Origin: Nitrospira sp. SG-bin1
GTDB lineage: Bacteria; Nitrospirota; Nitrospiria; Nitrospirales; Nitrospiraceae
Length of the DNA stretch: 64,000 nucleotides
Direction of reading: 5' to 3'
Assembly: GCA_002083365.1 (NCBI GenBank)
Contig: LVWS01000013.1
Coordinates: 43,923-107,922 of the forward strand
Shown here one piece after another: positions 8,110 through 17,048 of the stretch (position 1 is the stretch's first letter; the number at the start of each line of letters is the position of its first letter). Position numbers and translations under genes: made by a program. The notes under the pieces were generated by a model that saw only the letters and a program-made list of their open reading frames with translations, searched no databases and had not been told where the DNA came from.

Positions 8110-8484
8110 TCAGATACGAAGCACTGTGCTTGCGAGAGACTGATGTGGAGGAGAACTTGATTCGAGAGCGCAATATAGATTGGAAATCTGTACGAGCCGA
8201 GGGCTCACCGTGGGAAGCGTAGGCAACGTATGGTCTGCCGACCAATGATGGTCCACGAGCAACGATGACGACTGCGCGTGGGATTCGACTCCCAAGATCT
8301 TGAAGGCGTCACATAATTGCCGACTAGGTTGTTCGCCAGGAGTTGAACAGCCGTTGGCCATTGACGCATCGGTGGTCCCTGACAGCGGCAAGAGACAGGC
8401 GTATGCGTTGAAACTGAATGCCAGCAGAAACACTACGATGGTCGCAGCGAGAAAAGATCGGGAGTGATGAGAACTCAAGCGCAT
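8110..8484 (-). CDS. small secreted Cys-containing protein
   Basis: No family was recognised. The product is 124 residues with a clear signal peptide (SFLAATIVVFLLAFSFNAYA) and a Cys at the first mature position region (ACLLPLSG). Further Cys occur at NGCSTP, QLCDAF and LYCALE. The mature part contains a His-rich spot (DHHWSADHTL). It stands alone on the minus strand within the metal-resistance island. A periplasmic metal-binding role would fit the Cys and His content but is inference. Confidence 0.5.
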   Translation of the reverse strand: MRLSSHHSRSFLAATIVVFLLAFSFNAYACLLPLSGTTDASMANGCSTPGEQPSRQLCDAFKILGVESHAQSSSLLVDHHWSADHTLPTLPTVSPRLVQISNLYCALESSSPPHQSLASTVLRI

Positions 8485-8772
8485 GGAGTAAGTCTATCCT
8501 TCCGTCAGCTTAGCCGTCAACGGTATTTATAGTACTGCAGCCCTCGATCACGGGGTATGAGCAAATCAGCCTTATCTGTGTAAAGAAACATGCTCCAACG
8601 GCATTGCCTATTCATCAGACAGGCTTCCTTATCAGTCGGCCGGTACTCCCCATTCTTACCAACAAATTGAGCCAAACAGGCCATTTATGTCTCATGTGTC
8701 TTCCCCAGAAGCTGATGTAAGTGACTGGCGATGCCGAAGGCGTGAGTGGGCCGCCTCGCTAGTGCATACTGG

Positions 8773-8967
8773 CGCGCCGCCGGAGAAAGCTGCCCGCTAT
8801 TTCCCGGTAAGCCAAAGAAACTGCACTGGAGCACGCCCAACCCGGCCAAAGCTGCGGGCAGTGAGGCCGATGCCACCTTCGACACCGCGTTTTTCATGCT
8901 CAAACGGAATGTAGAGGAGGTCACCAATGGCCGCCTGCTGTTCAACCCGACGCCTGTCGTTTCTTGA
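8773..8967 (+). pseudogene. 3' remnant of arsenate reductase arsC
   Basis: The frame carries the C-terminal part of a low-molecular-weight-phosphatase-type arsenate reductase: SCPLFPGKPKKLHW, then FDTAFFMLKRNVEEV. The N-terminal P-loop with the catalytic Cys is absent, and no start codon with a proper 5' part exists upstream. It runs into the broken ACR3 gene that follows, as in normal arsC-ACR3 operons. It cannot encode an active enzyme. The region 8485-8772 shows no gene. Confidence 0.65.
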
Positions 8968-9916
8968 CCGCTACCTCACCGTCTGGATTGTTCTGGCGAT
9001 GGGCGCAGGTATCGCCCTTGGCTCCCTGTTTGGGAAACGGCCGAATGCACTGAATAGCCTGTCTGTCGGCACGACCAATATCCCAATCGCCATCGGCCTG
9101 ATTCTGATGATGTACCCGCCGCTGGCCCGGGTGAAATATGAAGAACTCCCGCTTATCTTCACGGATTGGAAAATCCTGCCTTGCCCGCTGCATCGCGATG
9201 GTAATTGTCTGAAACCACTTGGCCGAGGGCAACAACCAATATCCCGACGCGCTGGTGGCCTTCAACAGCGTGTTCCAGCTCTTGTTCTTTTCCGTCTATG
9301 CCTGGCTGTTTATCAGCGTGCTGCCGCCGCTGTTTGGACTAAGTGGCCAGATTGTCGATGTGAACTTTCGCACCATTGCCGAAGCGTGTTCATTTATCTT
9401 GGCATTCCTTTTCTAGCCGGATTTCTGTCCCGTACGATGTTACTGCGGCAGAAAGGCCTCGACTGGTATGAACAGAAATTCTTGCCGAAGATTGCTCCGG
9501 TGACCCTGATAGCCTGATTGTCCTGATTGTTTACCATCCTTGCGATGTTTTCCATCAAGGGCGGCATGGTGATGGAATTGCCGCTCGATGTGTTGCGGAT
9601 AGCCATCCCGCTTGCGATTTATTTCGTGGTGATGTTTCTCATCAGCTTCCTGATGGGCAGGGCTCTAGGGGCTGATTACGGAAAGACGACCGCGACCAGC
9701 TTTACGGCGGCCAGCAATAATTTCGAGCTCGCCATCGCCGTGGCAATCACGGCGTTCGGATTAAATTCTTCCGTCGCGTTCGCCACCGTCATCGGCCCAC
9801 TGGTTGAAGTTCCGGATCTCATCGCTCTGGTGAATGTCGCGTTTTGGCTGCGTGACAAATTATTCCTCAACTATCAAAACACGCCAGCTGCAGATTTAGC
9901 GAAAGCCCAATCCTAG
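8927..9916 (+). pseudogene. ACR3-type arsenite efflux permease, multiply broken
   Basis: Frames of this stretch together spell an ACR3 permease. An N-terminal part (RYLTVWIVLAMGAGIALGSL ...) breaks near 9175. A second frame continues CIAMVIV-stop-NHLAEGNNQY then FFSVYAWLFISVLPPLFG. A third returns with GFLSRTMLLRQKG. After tandem in-frame TGA codons near 9515-9530 the C-terminal half follows (FSIKGGMVMELPLD ... FAAS-like SFTAASNNFELAIAV). Compared with intact ACR3, a segment with about one to two membrane helices is missing near 9175. The sequence CCTGATTGT is tandemly duplicated at about 9514-9531. With arsC also broken, arsenic resistance here is dead. Confidence 0.8.
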
Positions 9917-9991
9917 TCTGCACCTTGACAAAATGTCGGATTCTGGGAAAGTCTGTGCTTGGCCTGGCTGAAGCAGGCAAGACAGGAGTAT

Positions 9992-10315
9992 ATGTTCACA
10001 CTTTTAATTTATGTCGCGGCGGCCATTGCTGAAATTGCCGGGTGTTTTGCCTTTTGGTTTTGGTACCGGGAAGGCAAATCCATTCTCTGGCTGTTGCCCG
10101 GCATGCTTTCCCTGGCGTTGTTCGCATGGTTACTCTCACTGAGTCCAGCAGAGTATGCAGGGCGCGCCTACGCGGCCTATGGGGGCCTCTACATCGCAAC
10201 CACGCTCGGCTGGCTTTGGGTAGTGGAAGGCATCCGCCCCGACCGTTGGGATATCATCGGAGCCACAGTATCTCTCATCGGCGCAGCCATCATTCTGTGG
10301 GCTCCACGTCCATAA
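9992..10315 (+). CDS. YnfA family inner-membrane protein (UPF0060)
   Basis: A 107-residue four-helix membrane protein of the YnfA/UPF0060 family, related to small multidrug resistance transporters. Typical family features are visible: LLIYVAAAIAEIAGCFAFW at the start, YAAYGGLYIATTLGWLWVVE in the middle and RPDRWDIIGATVSLIGAAII near the end. I start at the ATG at 9992 because AGGAG precedes it; the open frame begins slightly earlier with a TTG. Its position behind the arsenic remnant fits a metal or toxin efflux setting, but the substrate is unknown. Confidence 0.88.
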   Translation: MFTLLIYVAAAIAEIAGCFAFWFWYREGKSILWLLPGMLSLALFAWLLSLSPAEYAGRAYAAYGGLYIATTLGWLWVVEGIRPDRWDIIGATVSLIGAAIILWAPRP

Positions 10316-10379
10316 TCTACTCACAAGTGGCCCGCCTCGTGACCTTGTTTTCGGCCGCATACCATCTTGCCATGACGCT

Positions 10380-10580
10380 TCATTCCTGCATCTGCCCCGG
10401 TGGGCATTTTACCGAGCCATAAGAACAGAACACGCAGCAGTCCCCAGTTTTTCGACGCAGCACCGCTTTACATTGCGGGCATTCGTAAACGTGCAAACAT
10501 GCGTCTGTCGGCATCGTTTCGTTCACAGCGTTCTGGCACTGCGGGCACGTCAGAACCGATTGAAGCAGTACGTCTGCCAT
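10380..10580 (-). CDS. GDCCVxC motif small Cys-rich protein
   Basis: A 66-residue protein with two CxxC pairs (TCPQCQN, ECPQCKA), as in a zinc ribbon, followed by the signature GDCCVFCSYGSVKCPP. This signature names a small family sometimes found as selenoproteins and often near metal-resistance genes. Here all positions are Cys and no in-frame TGA occurs. The ATG at 10580 is preceded by AAAGGAG. The frame is open upstream, but that extension lacks a ribosome-binding site. Function is not established. Confidence 0.75.
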   Translation of the reverse strand: MADVLLQSVLTCPQCQNAVNETMPTDACLHVYECPQCKAVLRRKTGDCCVFCSYGSVKCPPGQMQE

Positions 10581-10731
10581 ATCACTCCTTTCATGGCGCA
10601 ACCCACGGCACCGCCAGTTTTTGTTCATAAGCAAATCGTTCGAGCGCTATTCAGAAGCGAAATAGTAGAGTGGGCGTTAGCTCTCGAAAGGATTTCCGAG
10701 TCGAAGAGGCCGTCAGGAAGCAGCTCTCAAA

Positions 10732-11082
10732 TCATTTCCGCAAAATCTTCTCCATTGCTTTTCCCTTTGCTAACTCGTCGAGTAGCTTATCCAAGTAGCG
10801 AATTCCCTGCATAGTTGGTTCTTCTATGTCCTCCACTCGGACACCGCAGATCGTACCCTTGATCAAAGCACGCGAAGGATTCAGTTGAGGAGCTTCCGCA
10901 ATAAAGGTCTCAAAGGCTGTCTGGTTCTTCAGTAGGGCTTCTAACTCTTTCTGACTATATCCCGTCAACCAGCGAATGATTTCATCGACTTCTTGTTTCG
11001 TGCGTCCTTTCTTCTCCGCCTTGGAAACATAAAACGGATAGACACTTGCGAAGCTCATTGTATAGACACGATGATTTGCCAT
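10732..11082 (-). CDS. DUF2200 family protein
   Basis: A 116-residue conserved protein of the DUF2200 family. The family signature is clear across its length: FASVYPFYVSKAEKKGRTK, EVDEIIRWLTGYSQ, NPSRALIKGTICGVRVEDIE and the C-terminal YLDKLLDELAKGKAMEKILR. It is a soluble, mostly helical protein with no known catalytic motif. It reads in the same direction as the DUF72 gene behind it, 27 bases apart. Function unknown. Confidence 0.88.
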   Translation of the reverse strand: MANHRVYTMSFASVYPFYVSKAEKKGRTKQEVDEIIRWLTGYSQKELEALLKNQTAFETFIAEAPQLNPSRALIKGTICGVRVEDIEEPTMQGIRYLDKLLDELAKGKAMEKILRK

Positions 11083-11109
11083 GACCCTCTCTTCTGTCAG
11101 CTGTTCGCA

Positions 11110-12003
11110 CTAGCTGGCTTGCAAGGCAGTCATCAGGGCCTGAATCGTCAATGGCGCATTTCCTTCTGACCTATTATTCACGATGACATAGGCGCGCCGC
11201 TTGTCTTCCATCGCCTTCTTTACAAGATCAACAGAGTCCCGCCGCATTTCTGGAAGTTCTCCCACGATCTTGTTGTAGGGCTCCGTACGCTTCTTTGCGG
11301 CTTCATACGACATCTTCAACGGCGTGAGCAGCCGCAGGACGGTGAACGGGGCAGTGAATTGTTCCATCCGCTGATGTTGTTCATTCAGCGGCGGCATGTA
11401 GGACCAGTGATTGTAGACGTGTGCCACTCCATGCCGTTCCAACACATGTCGGTACTCAGCGCCGACGAGTCCTGCGTTCCGAATCTCGACCGCGTACATG
11501 AAGTCTTTCGGAAGTTGGCCGAAGAACCTATCTAATCGGGTACAGAACTCTTCGCTCGACATGCCATGGCGCTGGAATTCGAACAAAAAGGGCCCCGTGT
11601 GGGGCTCGAATTTGGCTTCACGGTACGGTTTTAGCACCAATTCATTGAAGAGCTTCGCGTCCAGAAAGTTCGGATTGGTCTGTCCAGCTTTGGACCCGTA
11701 ACGCGGTTGCATCGCGTAACTCGGAATGGTGATTTCCTCCCAAACTTTAAAGCACATGTGAAAATCTTCGGGTATTTGGTTGAGGTAGTTTCGAAGTTGG
11801 TTCGGGGTCGGAGGCCGGTAAAAAGTCGCGTCGTTGCCGACCGCCCGAAAGCACGGCTCGCCGTTATAGAGATACTGGCAATACTCGCCTAAACATTCCT
11901 TCGCAAACTTTGTCTTGGCGTATTGCTTCAAGTAAATCTGGCCTTGCCAGCCTTCATAGGTCCATGTGGATGTTCCAAATCTAACGAGCGGTGAGAGTGG
12001 CAT
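11110..12003 (-). CDS. DUF72 (YecE-like) TIM-barrel protein
   Basis: A 297-residue DUF72 protein. Recognisable family parts are the N-terminal FGTSTWTYEGWQGQIY, the THF-like FYRPPTPNQL, the conserved FLFEFQRH and VEIRN strands, and VYNHWSYMPPL. The end YVIVNNRSEGNAPLTIQAL is the usual NNxxxGxAPxxA signature. The family adopts a TIM-barrel fold and its biochemical role remains open. It is separated by 18 bases from the dnaE2-like gene upstream and may be co-transcribed with the mutagenesis cassette. Confidence 0.88.
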   Translation of the reverse strand: MPLSPLVRFGTSTWTYEGWQGQIYLKQYAKTKFAKECLGEYCQYLYNGEPCFRAVGNDATFYRPPTPNQLRNYLNQIPEDFHMCFKVWEEITIPSYAMQPRYGSKAGQTNPNFLDAKLFNELVLKPYREAKFEPHTGPFLFEFQRHGMSSEEFCTRLDRFFGQLPKDFMYAVEIRNAGLVGAEYRHVLERHGVAHVYNHWSYMPPLNEQHQRMEQFTAPFTVLRLLTPLKMSYEAAKKRTEPYNKIVGELPEMRRDSVDLVKKAMEDKRRAYVIVNNRSEGNAPLTIQALMTALQAS

Positions 12004-12021
12004 GGCGAGAGAGTGTACCGG

Positions 12022-15000
12022 CTATGCGTTCATTTCCTCAAGAGCCTCGCTCGGTGTCTGGATTTCGGCGGTGCTCAAGAGCCGGAGCGTTCTCACGGTA
12101 ATCGTCACGGTCGAGAACTGCTCTTCCACGAGTCCGGTGATCATATAGGCCTGATTCGGAGCCAGTAGATGGCAGTATTGCCGATAGGTCTGCGGAAATA
12201 CGGTCGCATCGTACATCCCGGTCTGATCCTCCAAGGTCATAAACTCCATCGGATCACCTTTCTTCGTGGAGACGATCTTCTCGGTAAGCAGCCAGCCGAT
12301 GAGCGTCACTTCTTTCCCGATGTGCAGAGCCAAATCTTTTGCCCAAATGTAGCGAGTGTCTTTATACGCCTCGTGAAACACATCAAGGGGATGACACTGC
12401 AACGGAAACCCGAAAAGCGCCAGCTCATGAGCCAGGGACTTTTGAAACGAGTAGGGTTCTGGAATGGGTATATAGTTCGGAGGCGTCGGGGCCTGCGATG
12501 CCAGCAGCCGCCAGAGCAAGGCCGGTCGCGTAAGCTCTCCAGCAACGGAATCAAAGCACCCTGCTTTGATAAGGGGCTTGGTTTGCGCAACGTCAGGATT
12601 TACTCGTGTCAGGAAATTCGAGAGTGACCGATATGGCCCATTTTCCTTTCGTTCTTCAATGAGCTGCTTCACAAAATCCTCTTGCAGTCCTTTAATCTGC
12701 ATGAAACCGACGCGAACACTGTTGCCTGAGCCGGTGTAGGTCCAGACACTTTCGTTAATGTCTGGCGGGTGAATCGTGAGTCCCATCCGTCTCCCCTCAG
12801 ACAGGTACGCGAAGGCGGAATAGTATCCGCCCTGATTGCTCACGACAGCAGCAATAAACTCGGCTGGATAGTGAGCGCGAAGATAGGCTGATTTGAACGA
12901 GACTTGCGCATAGCTCGCCGAATGCGGCTTGCAGAAGCTGTAGCCCGCGAAGCTCATAATCATGGCCCAAATGGCATCGATGACATGGAGTTCCACGCCA
13001 CGGGCTAACGCGCCCTCGTAGAACAGGCGGCAATAGTCGCGGAGCTGCCGCGCCTTATGTTTCTTGCTCAAGACCTTTCTGAGCTGGTCGCCATCTTCCA
13101 CAGAAAATCCTCCCAATGCCACGGCGACCTTCATCACGTCTTCCTGATAAACCATGATCCCATGCGTTTCGGAGAGCACCTCATCAAGCAAAGGATGAGG
13201 TGACGTGTAGCGGTGTCCATGGGCTCGCCTGACAAATTCCTCAGTGAAGGTATTCGCCGCCGGACGAATGAGCGAAGACACGACGACAAGGTATTCAAAC
13301 ACATCCGCCGCCGCTCGCCTGTCCGGCGGCATCCCAGCCCAGAGCTTTTTGAGCAGGAGTCGTGTGGCGGGTGATTCCACGTAGAAGCACCCCATGGTCT
13401 CTCCTCGCCGGATCAGCTCATTCGTTTCCGGGTCACTGAGGGGGTCCCATGTCGCATAGTCGATTTCACGCCCCGTGTTTTGCTCGATTGCAGCCAGGGC
13501 ATCACGAATGACCGCCAACGACCGGTTACCCAGGAGGTCGATCTTCACCAGTCCTGCGTCTTCAGTCTGGTCTTTTTCCCACTGGATCACCGGCAAGCTG
13601 GAGGCCGATATTTCCACCGGCACGTAGCGCCGGATTTCATCCGGCACCAGCACCACGCCGCCCGGATGAAGCCCAAGGTTGCGGAAATGGCCTTCAAGCT
13701 GGACTGACCAGTAGAGGATGTCCGGCCATGGAGACTTGAGCCGCAAGGCTGAACAGACTTCTCTCGCCCAACTTTTGACGTTGATGTCCGAGTCGACCTC
13801 AACGAAATCCGCTCGCCGATGCAGGAGGTTCAGGGCCTTCTTAATCTCACCAGCAGGAAGCCCGTGCACTTTTGCGATCTCGCGGAGCGCCGCCCGTGCG
13901 GCCAGCGTGTTCTGGTTGGCCACCATAGCAGCCTGTTGATGCCCGTAGTGCTTGAAGACCCATTCGAGAATGGCCGGACGTTCATCCCAGGGAAAATCAA
14001 TATCGATGTCCGGGGGATCGTGCCGGCCAGGATTGAGGAAGCGTTCAAACATCAGATGATGCTTGATTGGATCGACATGCGTGATGCCGAGACTATAAGA
14101 CACGATTGAGGCCGCCGCAGAGCCACGCCCACAGGTTCGTGGCGCTTGCCGCACGATTTCATCGACGACGAGAAAGTAGTCGGCATACCCTTTGTCACGG
14201 ATGACCGTGAGTTCCTTCTCGATACGCTCAGTCACGGCAGCAGGCAACGTGCCATAACGCCACCGAGCTCCTTCATAGGTCTTGCGGTGCAATGTCTCGA
14301 AGGCATCGCGAGAAGACAATTGCCGAAACGAAGGAAAGATCGTCTGCTTGAAGTCCCAAGCCGTATGGCAGGATTCAGCAATCCTTTGTGTGTTGAGCAA
14401 GGCTTCCGGAACGTGAGGTAACGCGCGTGCTATCTGAGTTTCCGGTATGAGCCACTGTGAGGGGGCACAGCACTGGTCCGCTTTCAAACGGGACAGCGTG
14501 GTGTTTTCGGCGATGGCCCGTAAGAGCCGATGTGCCTGATAGTCGGACGGCATCAGGAAATGTGCTCGCGTGGTGGCGACCGGCGAAAGCTGGTGAGCCC
14601 GGCTAAATGCTATCACATCAGACACTCCGGGGCCTGGCGTGAGTTCGACATAGAGGTCGTCATTCGACTCCTTCTGCCATTCGCTCAGGGCGCGTTGAGT
14701 ATCAGATAGAATGACAAGCCCCGCGCGATGTTGCGCCACGGTCTTGATGAAGTCGAACGACTCGTCACAATGCCGAGCGGAAAGAATTCGGCAGAGATTG
14801 GCATAGCCGGATGGTGTTTTCGCTAGCAGGACGGCCCGGTGTAAACCATGGACCAGCTCAGTGCCCAAAATCGGTTTCAATCCCGTCTCACGAGTGACCT
14901 CAAGAAAGTGAATGACCCCATAGAGTCCGTTCGTATCGGTCAGGGCGAGATACTGTGCTCCTTGTTTTCGTGCGGCCTGACAAAGCGCCTCCAACGTCGG

Positions 15001-15054
15001 AATGCCCGACATGGGCGAGTAGGATGAATGCGTATGCAGATGAACGAACGACAT
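12022..15054 (-). CDS. DnaE2-like error-prone DNA polymerase III alpha subunit
   Basis: A 1010-residue C-family DNA polymerase. The N-terminal PHP domain begins VHLHTHSSYSPMSG. The catalytic aspartates are in PDIDIDFPWDER, with the CGRGSAAASIVSY motif before it. The finger/thumb signature YQEDVMKVAVALGGFS and FCKPHSASYAQVS are intact. An OB domain follows near the C-terminus (GKEVTLIGWLLTEK). Length (about 1000) and linkage to an imuB-like gene and a lexA-like gene indicate the DnaE2 (ImuC) translesion polymerase rather than the replicative DnaE1 (about 1150). Its ATG abuts the imuB-like stop (TAAATG). Expression is likely damage-induced through the shared promoter at 16796-16833. Confidence 0.85.
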   Translation of the reverse strand: MSFVHLHTHSSYSPMSGIPTLEALCQAARKQGAQYLALTDTNGLYGVIHFLEVTRETGLKPILGTELVHGLHRAVLLAKTPSGYANLCRILSARHCDESFDFIKTVAQHRAGLVILSDTQRALSEWQKESNDDLYVELTPGPGVSDVIAFSRAHQLSPVATTRAHFLMPSDYQAHRLLRAIAENTTLSRLKADQCCAPSQWLIPETQIARALPHVPEALLNTQRIAESCHTAWDFKQTIFPSFRQLSSRDAFETLHRKTYEGARWRYGTLPAAVTERIEKELTVIRDKGYADYFLVVDEIVRQAPRTCGRGSAAASIVSYSLGITHVDPIKHHLMFERFLNPGRHDPPDIDIDFPWDERPAILEWVFKHYGHQQAAMVANQNTLAARAALREIAKVHGLPAGEIKKALNLLHRRADFVEVDSDINVKSWAREVCSALRLKSPWPDILYWSVQLEGHFRNLGLHPGGVVLVPDEIRRYVPVEISASSLPVIQWEKDQTEDAGLVKIDLLGNRSLAVIRDALAAIEQNTGREIDYATWDPLSDPETNELIRRGETMGCFYVESPATRLLLKKLWAGMPPDRRAAADVFEYLVVVSSLIRPAANTFTEEFVRRAHGHRYTSPHPLLDEVLSETHGIMVYQEDVMKVAVALGGFSVEDGDQLRKVLSKKHKARQLRDYCRLFYEGALARGVELHVIDAIWAMIMSFAGYSFCKPHSASYAQVSFKSAYLRAHYPAEFIAAVVSNQGGYYSAFAYLSEGRRMGLTIHPPDINESVWTYTGSGNSVRVGFMQIKGLQEDFVKQLIEERKENGPYRSLSNFLTRVNPDVAQTKPLIKAGCFDSVAGELTRPALLWRLLASQAPTPPNYIPIPEPYSFQKSLAHELALFGFPLQCHPLDVFHEAYKDTRYIWAKDLALHIGKEVTLIGWLLTEKIVSTKKGDPMEFMTLEDQTGMYDATVFPQTYRQYCHLLAPNQAYMITGLVEEQFSTVTITVRTLRLLSTAEIQTPSEALEEMNA

Positions 15055-16233
15055 TTAGGACCTTCCATAGCGAATCGCGTGTTCACCAAATCGTGCCTTG
15101 AGGGTGTCAAGGGCGACCGCAAGCTTCTGGGCTCTCTCCCGTTTCCGGTGATCCGATGTCCGTTCCTCAAACAGCAATCCTTGCTCAGCGTAGCCTGTCA
15201 GGCCGGACATGCTGAGAGTGAACGCCCTTAGCCGGATGCGCCGACGCATACATTTGTGAAAGAGTGACACCACGATCGGGGAGAGGTCACATTCCCAACA
15301 CGTCTCTGGCTGAATCCACTCGTGCTTGGTGACTTCAATTTGGTCGCTGTACCGAATGCTGAGTGTCAGGCGTCCACAGACACGGCGCTGATTGCGCAAG
15401 ATACGGCAGAGTCGCTGCAAGGCGCCGAGGGTTCGCCCGATCAGCACCGGGTCATCGATCTCATCCGGCTCGAAGAGGACCGTCTCTTCCAATGTCGGCT
15501 GAACCGTCGGCGGAAGTACCGGTACAGAGTCGATGCCCCGCGCCCACCGGGAGAGTGATCCGGCATAATCCCCGAAGGCCACTTCCAGGGCATCGAGCGG
15601 ACTTCCTGCCACGTCTCCCAGCGCGCAGAGGTTGAGATCGTCAAGGAGGTGAACCACCTTGCACATGCAGGGCCGTTGCAGGCCCGGCAGTGTGCCGACC
15701 GGGAGCGGCGACATGAAGACTTCTTCCGATCCCGGCCTGACATCGTAGAGTTCCGAGGGGGCAATTAATGTCGCGGCGGTCTGCGCGATCAATTTGTTAC
15801 TTCCGACTCCTGCCACGCCGTCAAGGCGATACTGGTCAAGTACTTCCTGTTGCACCTTGGCTGCGACATCATAAGCGGGTCCAAAGAGTTTCCCGGTTCC
15901 GGTCACGTCCATGAGAAAGGAGCCTGGCTGGGATAATTCCCACACGGGGGCATACCGAGCAACGACCCGCAGAAGTGATTCGTCCACCGTGCGTACCAGA
16001 GTGGGGTTCGGAGCCAGCACATGGAGCGATGGACAGACGCGCCGAGCCAGGTCCACGGACATACCGACCGCAAGACCAGCCTGTGCAGCATCAGAAGAAA
16101 TTTCGCGAATAAGGGCACGAGCCGTGTTTAGGGGAGCGATGGCAACGGGCCGGGTTCTGAGGCGGGGGTCATGGAGTTGCGCAAGGGCGACTTCAACGGC
16201 AGAAATCGCAAAACAGACAATCTGGCGGTCCAT
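15055..16233 (-). CDS. ImuB-like Y-family polymerase homologue, active site degenerate
   Basis: A 392-residue Y-family (DinB/UmuC/ImuB) protein. The N-terminus reads IVCFAISAVEVALAQL where active enzymes have DMDAFFASVE, so the first catalytic acid is missing. The second motif is FLMDVTGTGKLFG, the ImuB form, lacking the SIDE acid pair of active polymerases. The helix-hairpin-helix area (AGVGSNKLIAQTAA) and little-finger domain are retained. ImuB proteins are inactive adaptors linking DnaE2 to the beta clamp. It sits between the lexA-like repressor (20-base gap) and the dnaE2-like gene, in one operon. Confidence 0.82.
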   Translation of the reverse strand: MDRQIVCFAISAVEVALAQLHDPRLRTRPVAIAPLNTARALIREISSDAAQAGLAVGMSVDLARRVCPSLHVLAPNPTLVRTVDESLLRVVARYAPVWELSQPGSFLMDVTGTGKLFGPAYDVAAKVQQEVLDQYRLDGVAGVGSNKLIAQTAATLIAPSELYDVRPGSEEVFMSPLPVGTLPGLQRPCMCKVVHLLDDLNLCALGDVAGSPLDALEVAFGDYAGSLSRWARGIDSVPVLPPTVQPTLEETVLFEPDEIDDPVLIGRTLGALQRLCRILRNQRRVCGRLTLSIRYSDQIEVTKHEWIQPETCWECDLSPIVVSLFHKCMRRRIRLRAFTLSMSGLTGYAEQGLLFEERTSDHRKRERAQKLAVALDTLKARFGEHAIRYGRS

Positions 16234-16253
16234 GAGACTGACTCACTCTCGTC

Positions 16254-16796
16254 TCACTTCCTGAGGTGACGGATGACCCCGACGACGATCCCTTCAATTT
16301 GGAACGCGTCGGTGGGCTGGACGACAATGGGCTGCATGGTCTCATTGGCCGGATGGAGTTCGACGGTTCCGGCTTTTCGCTGGTAGGTTTTGATTGTCGC
16401 CTCGCCATTCACCAGAGCGATGACCGTCTGCCCATTGCGGGCAGTGGCTTGTTTCTGCACCACGACCACATCGTCGGGAAAGATGCCGTCGTCCCGCATG
16501 GACGTGCCTTTCACCCGAAGCGCAAAGGTCTCGCCGCGACCGACCATACTTTTAGGGACCTCGACCCGTTCCATCTGAGGAATCGGTTCAAGGGGCGCCC
16601 CCGCCGCAACGACCCCGGCGAGCGGGATCTGGGAAGAGCTGAGCTGCATCAGGGCTAGTTCAACGGTGGTGGGGATCGGCACGATCTTCTGCTCGTACCG
16701 ATTGATGGTCTGCCGTGTCAGCTGGAGCTGGTGGGCGAGGGCGTCTTGAGTGAACCCGAGGGTCGTCCGCACCTGTTTAAGCTCATGAGGCTGCAT
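16254..16796 (-). CDS. LexA-like repressor (XRE HTH + S24 autoprotease)
   Basis: A 180-residue repressor with an XRE-type HTH (LGFTQDALAHQLQLTRQTIN, about residues 13-32) instead of the winged helix of true LexA, fused to an S24 self-cleaving domain. The cleavage site is probably Ala-Gly in GVVAAGAPL. The catalytic Ser is in GTSMRDDGIF and the Lys in GEATIKTYQR. Such proteins are phage-CI/UmuD-like repressors inactivated through RecA. It heads the imuB-like/dnaE2-like operon and very probably regulates itself: a perfect palindrome covers its own start codon. No Shine-Dalgarno is visible. Confidence 0.88.
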   Translation of the reverse strand: MQPHELKQVRTTLGFTQDALAHQLQLTRQTINRYEQKIVPIPTTVELALMQLSSSQIPLAGVVAAGAPLEPIPQMERVEVPKSMVGRGETFALRVKGTSMRDDGIFPDDVVVVQKQATARNGQTVIALVNGEATIKTYQRKAGTVELHPANETMQPIVVQPTDAFQIEGIVVGVIRHLRK

Positions 16797-16833
16797 GTAA
16801 CAAAATGTTACATGGCTAATGGGAAGCTGTCAA
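16796..16833 (-). promoter_or_regulatory. promoter with operator over the lexA-like start codon
   Basis: On the minus strand TTGACA (16828-16833) and TAACAT (16805-16810) are separated by exactly 17 bp. A perfect palindrome TGTAACA-AAA-TGTTACA (16796-16812) covers the -10 box and the first base of the ATG of the repressor. The ATG begins 8 bases after the -10, so transcription should start at or next to the A of the ATG, giving a leaderless mRNA. The palindrome is the probable binding site of the repressor itself. Confidence 0.8.
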
Positions 16834-17048
16834 CTAGCAGCCTGCGTCCATATCAGCGTTTCCCGGTTGTTTGTCGGTGTCGGAATGATGAGACATGGAC
16901 TTCGCTCCCAAATGTATCACCGAAGTGTGCGTTCTCCTCCTAAATGATGTGGGTGTTTGAGGGGGTAAGCAGGAAAAGTCTTAGATTGGAGCTTGTCCTC
17001 CCGCAGGGAAGAGAAGCGTCAGGTAGACTTAAGACCGGAGGCGAGCTC

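Noticed and set aside
16944..17048. N-terminal extension of the first OB-fold-like gene
   Set aside because: The extension precedes a clear ribosome-binding site and signal peptide at 17049 and has no counterpart in the paralogue.
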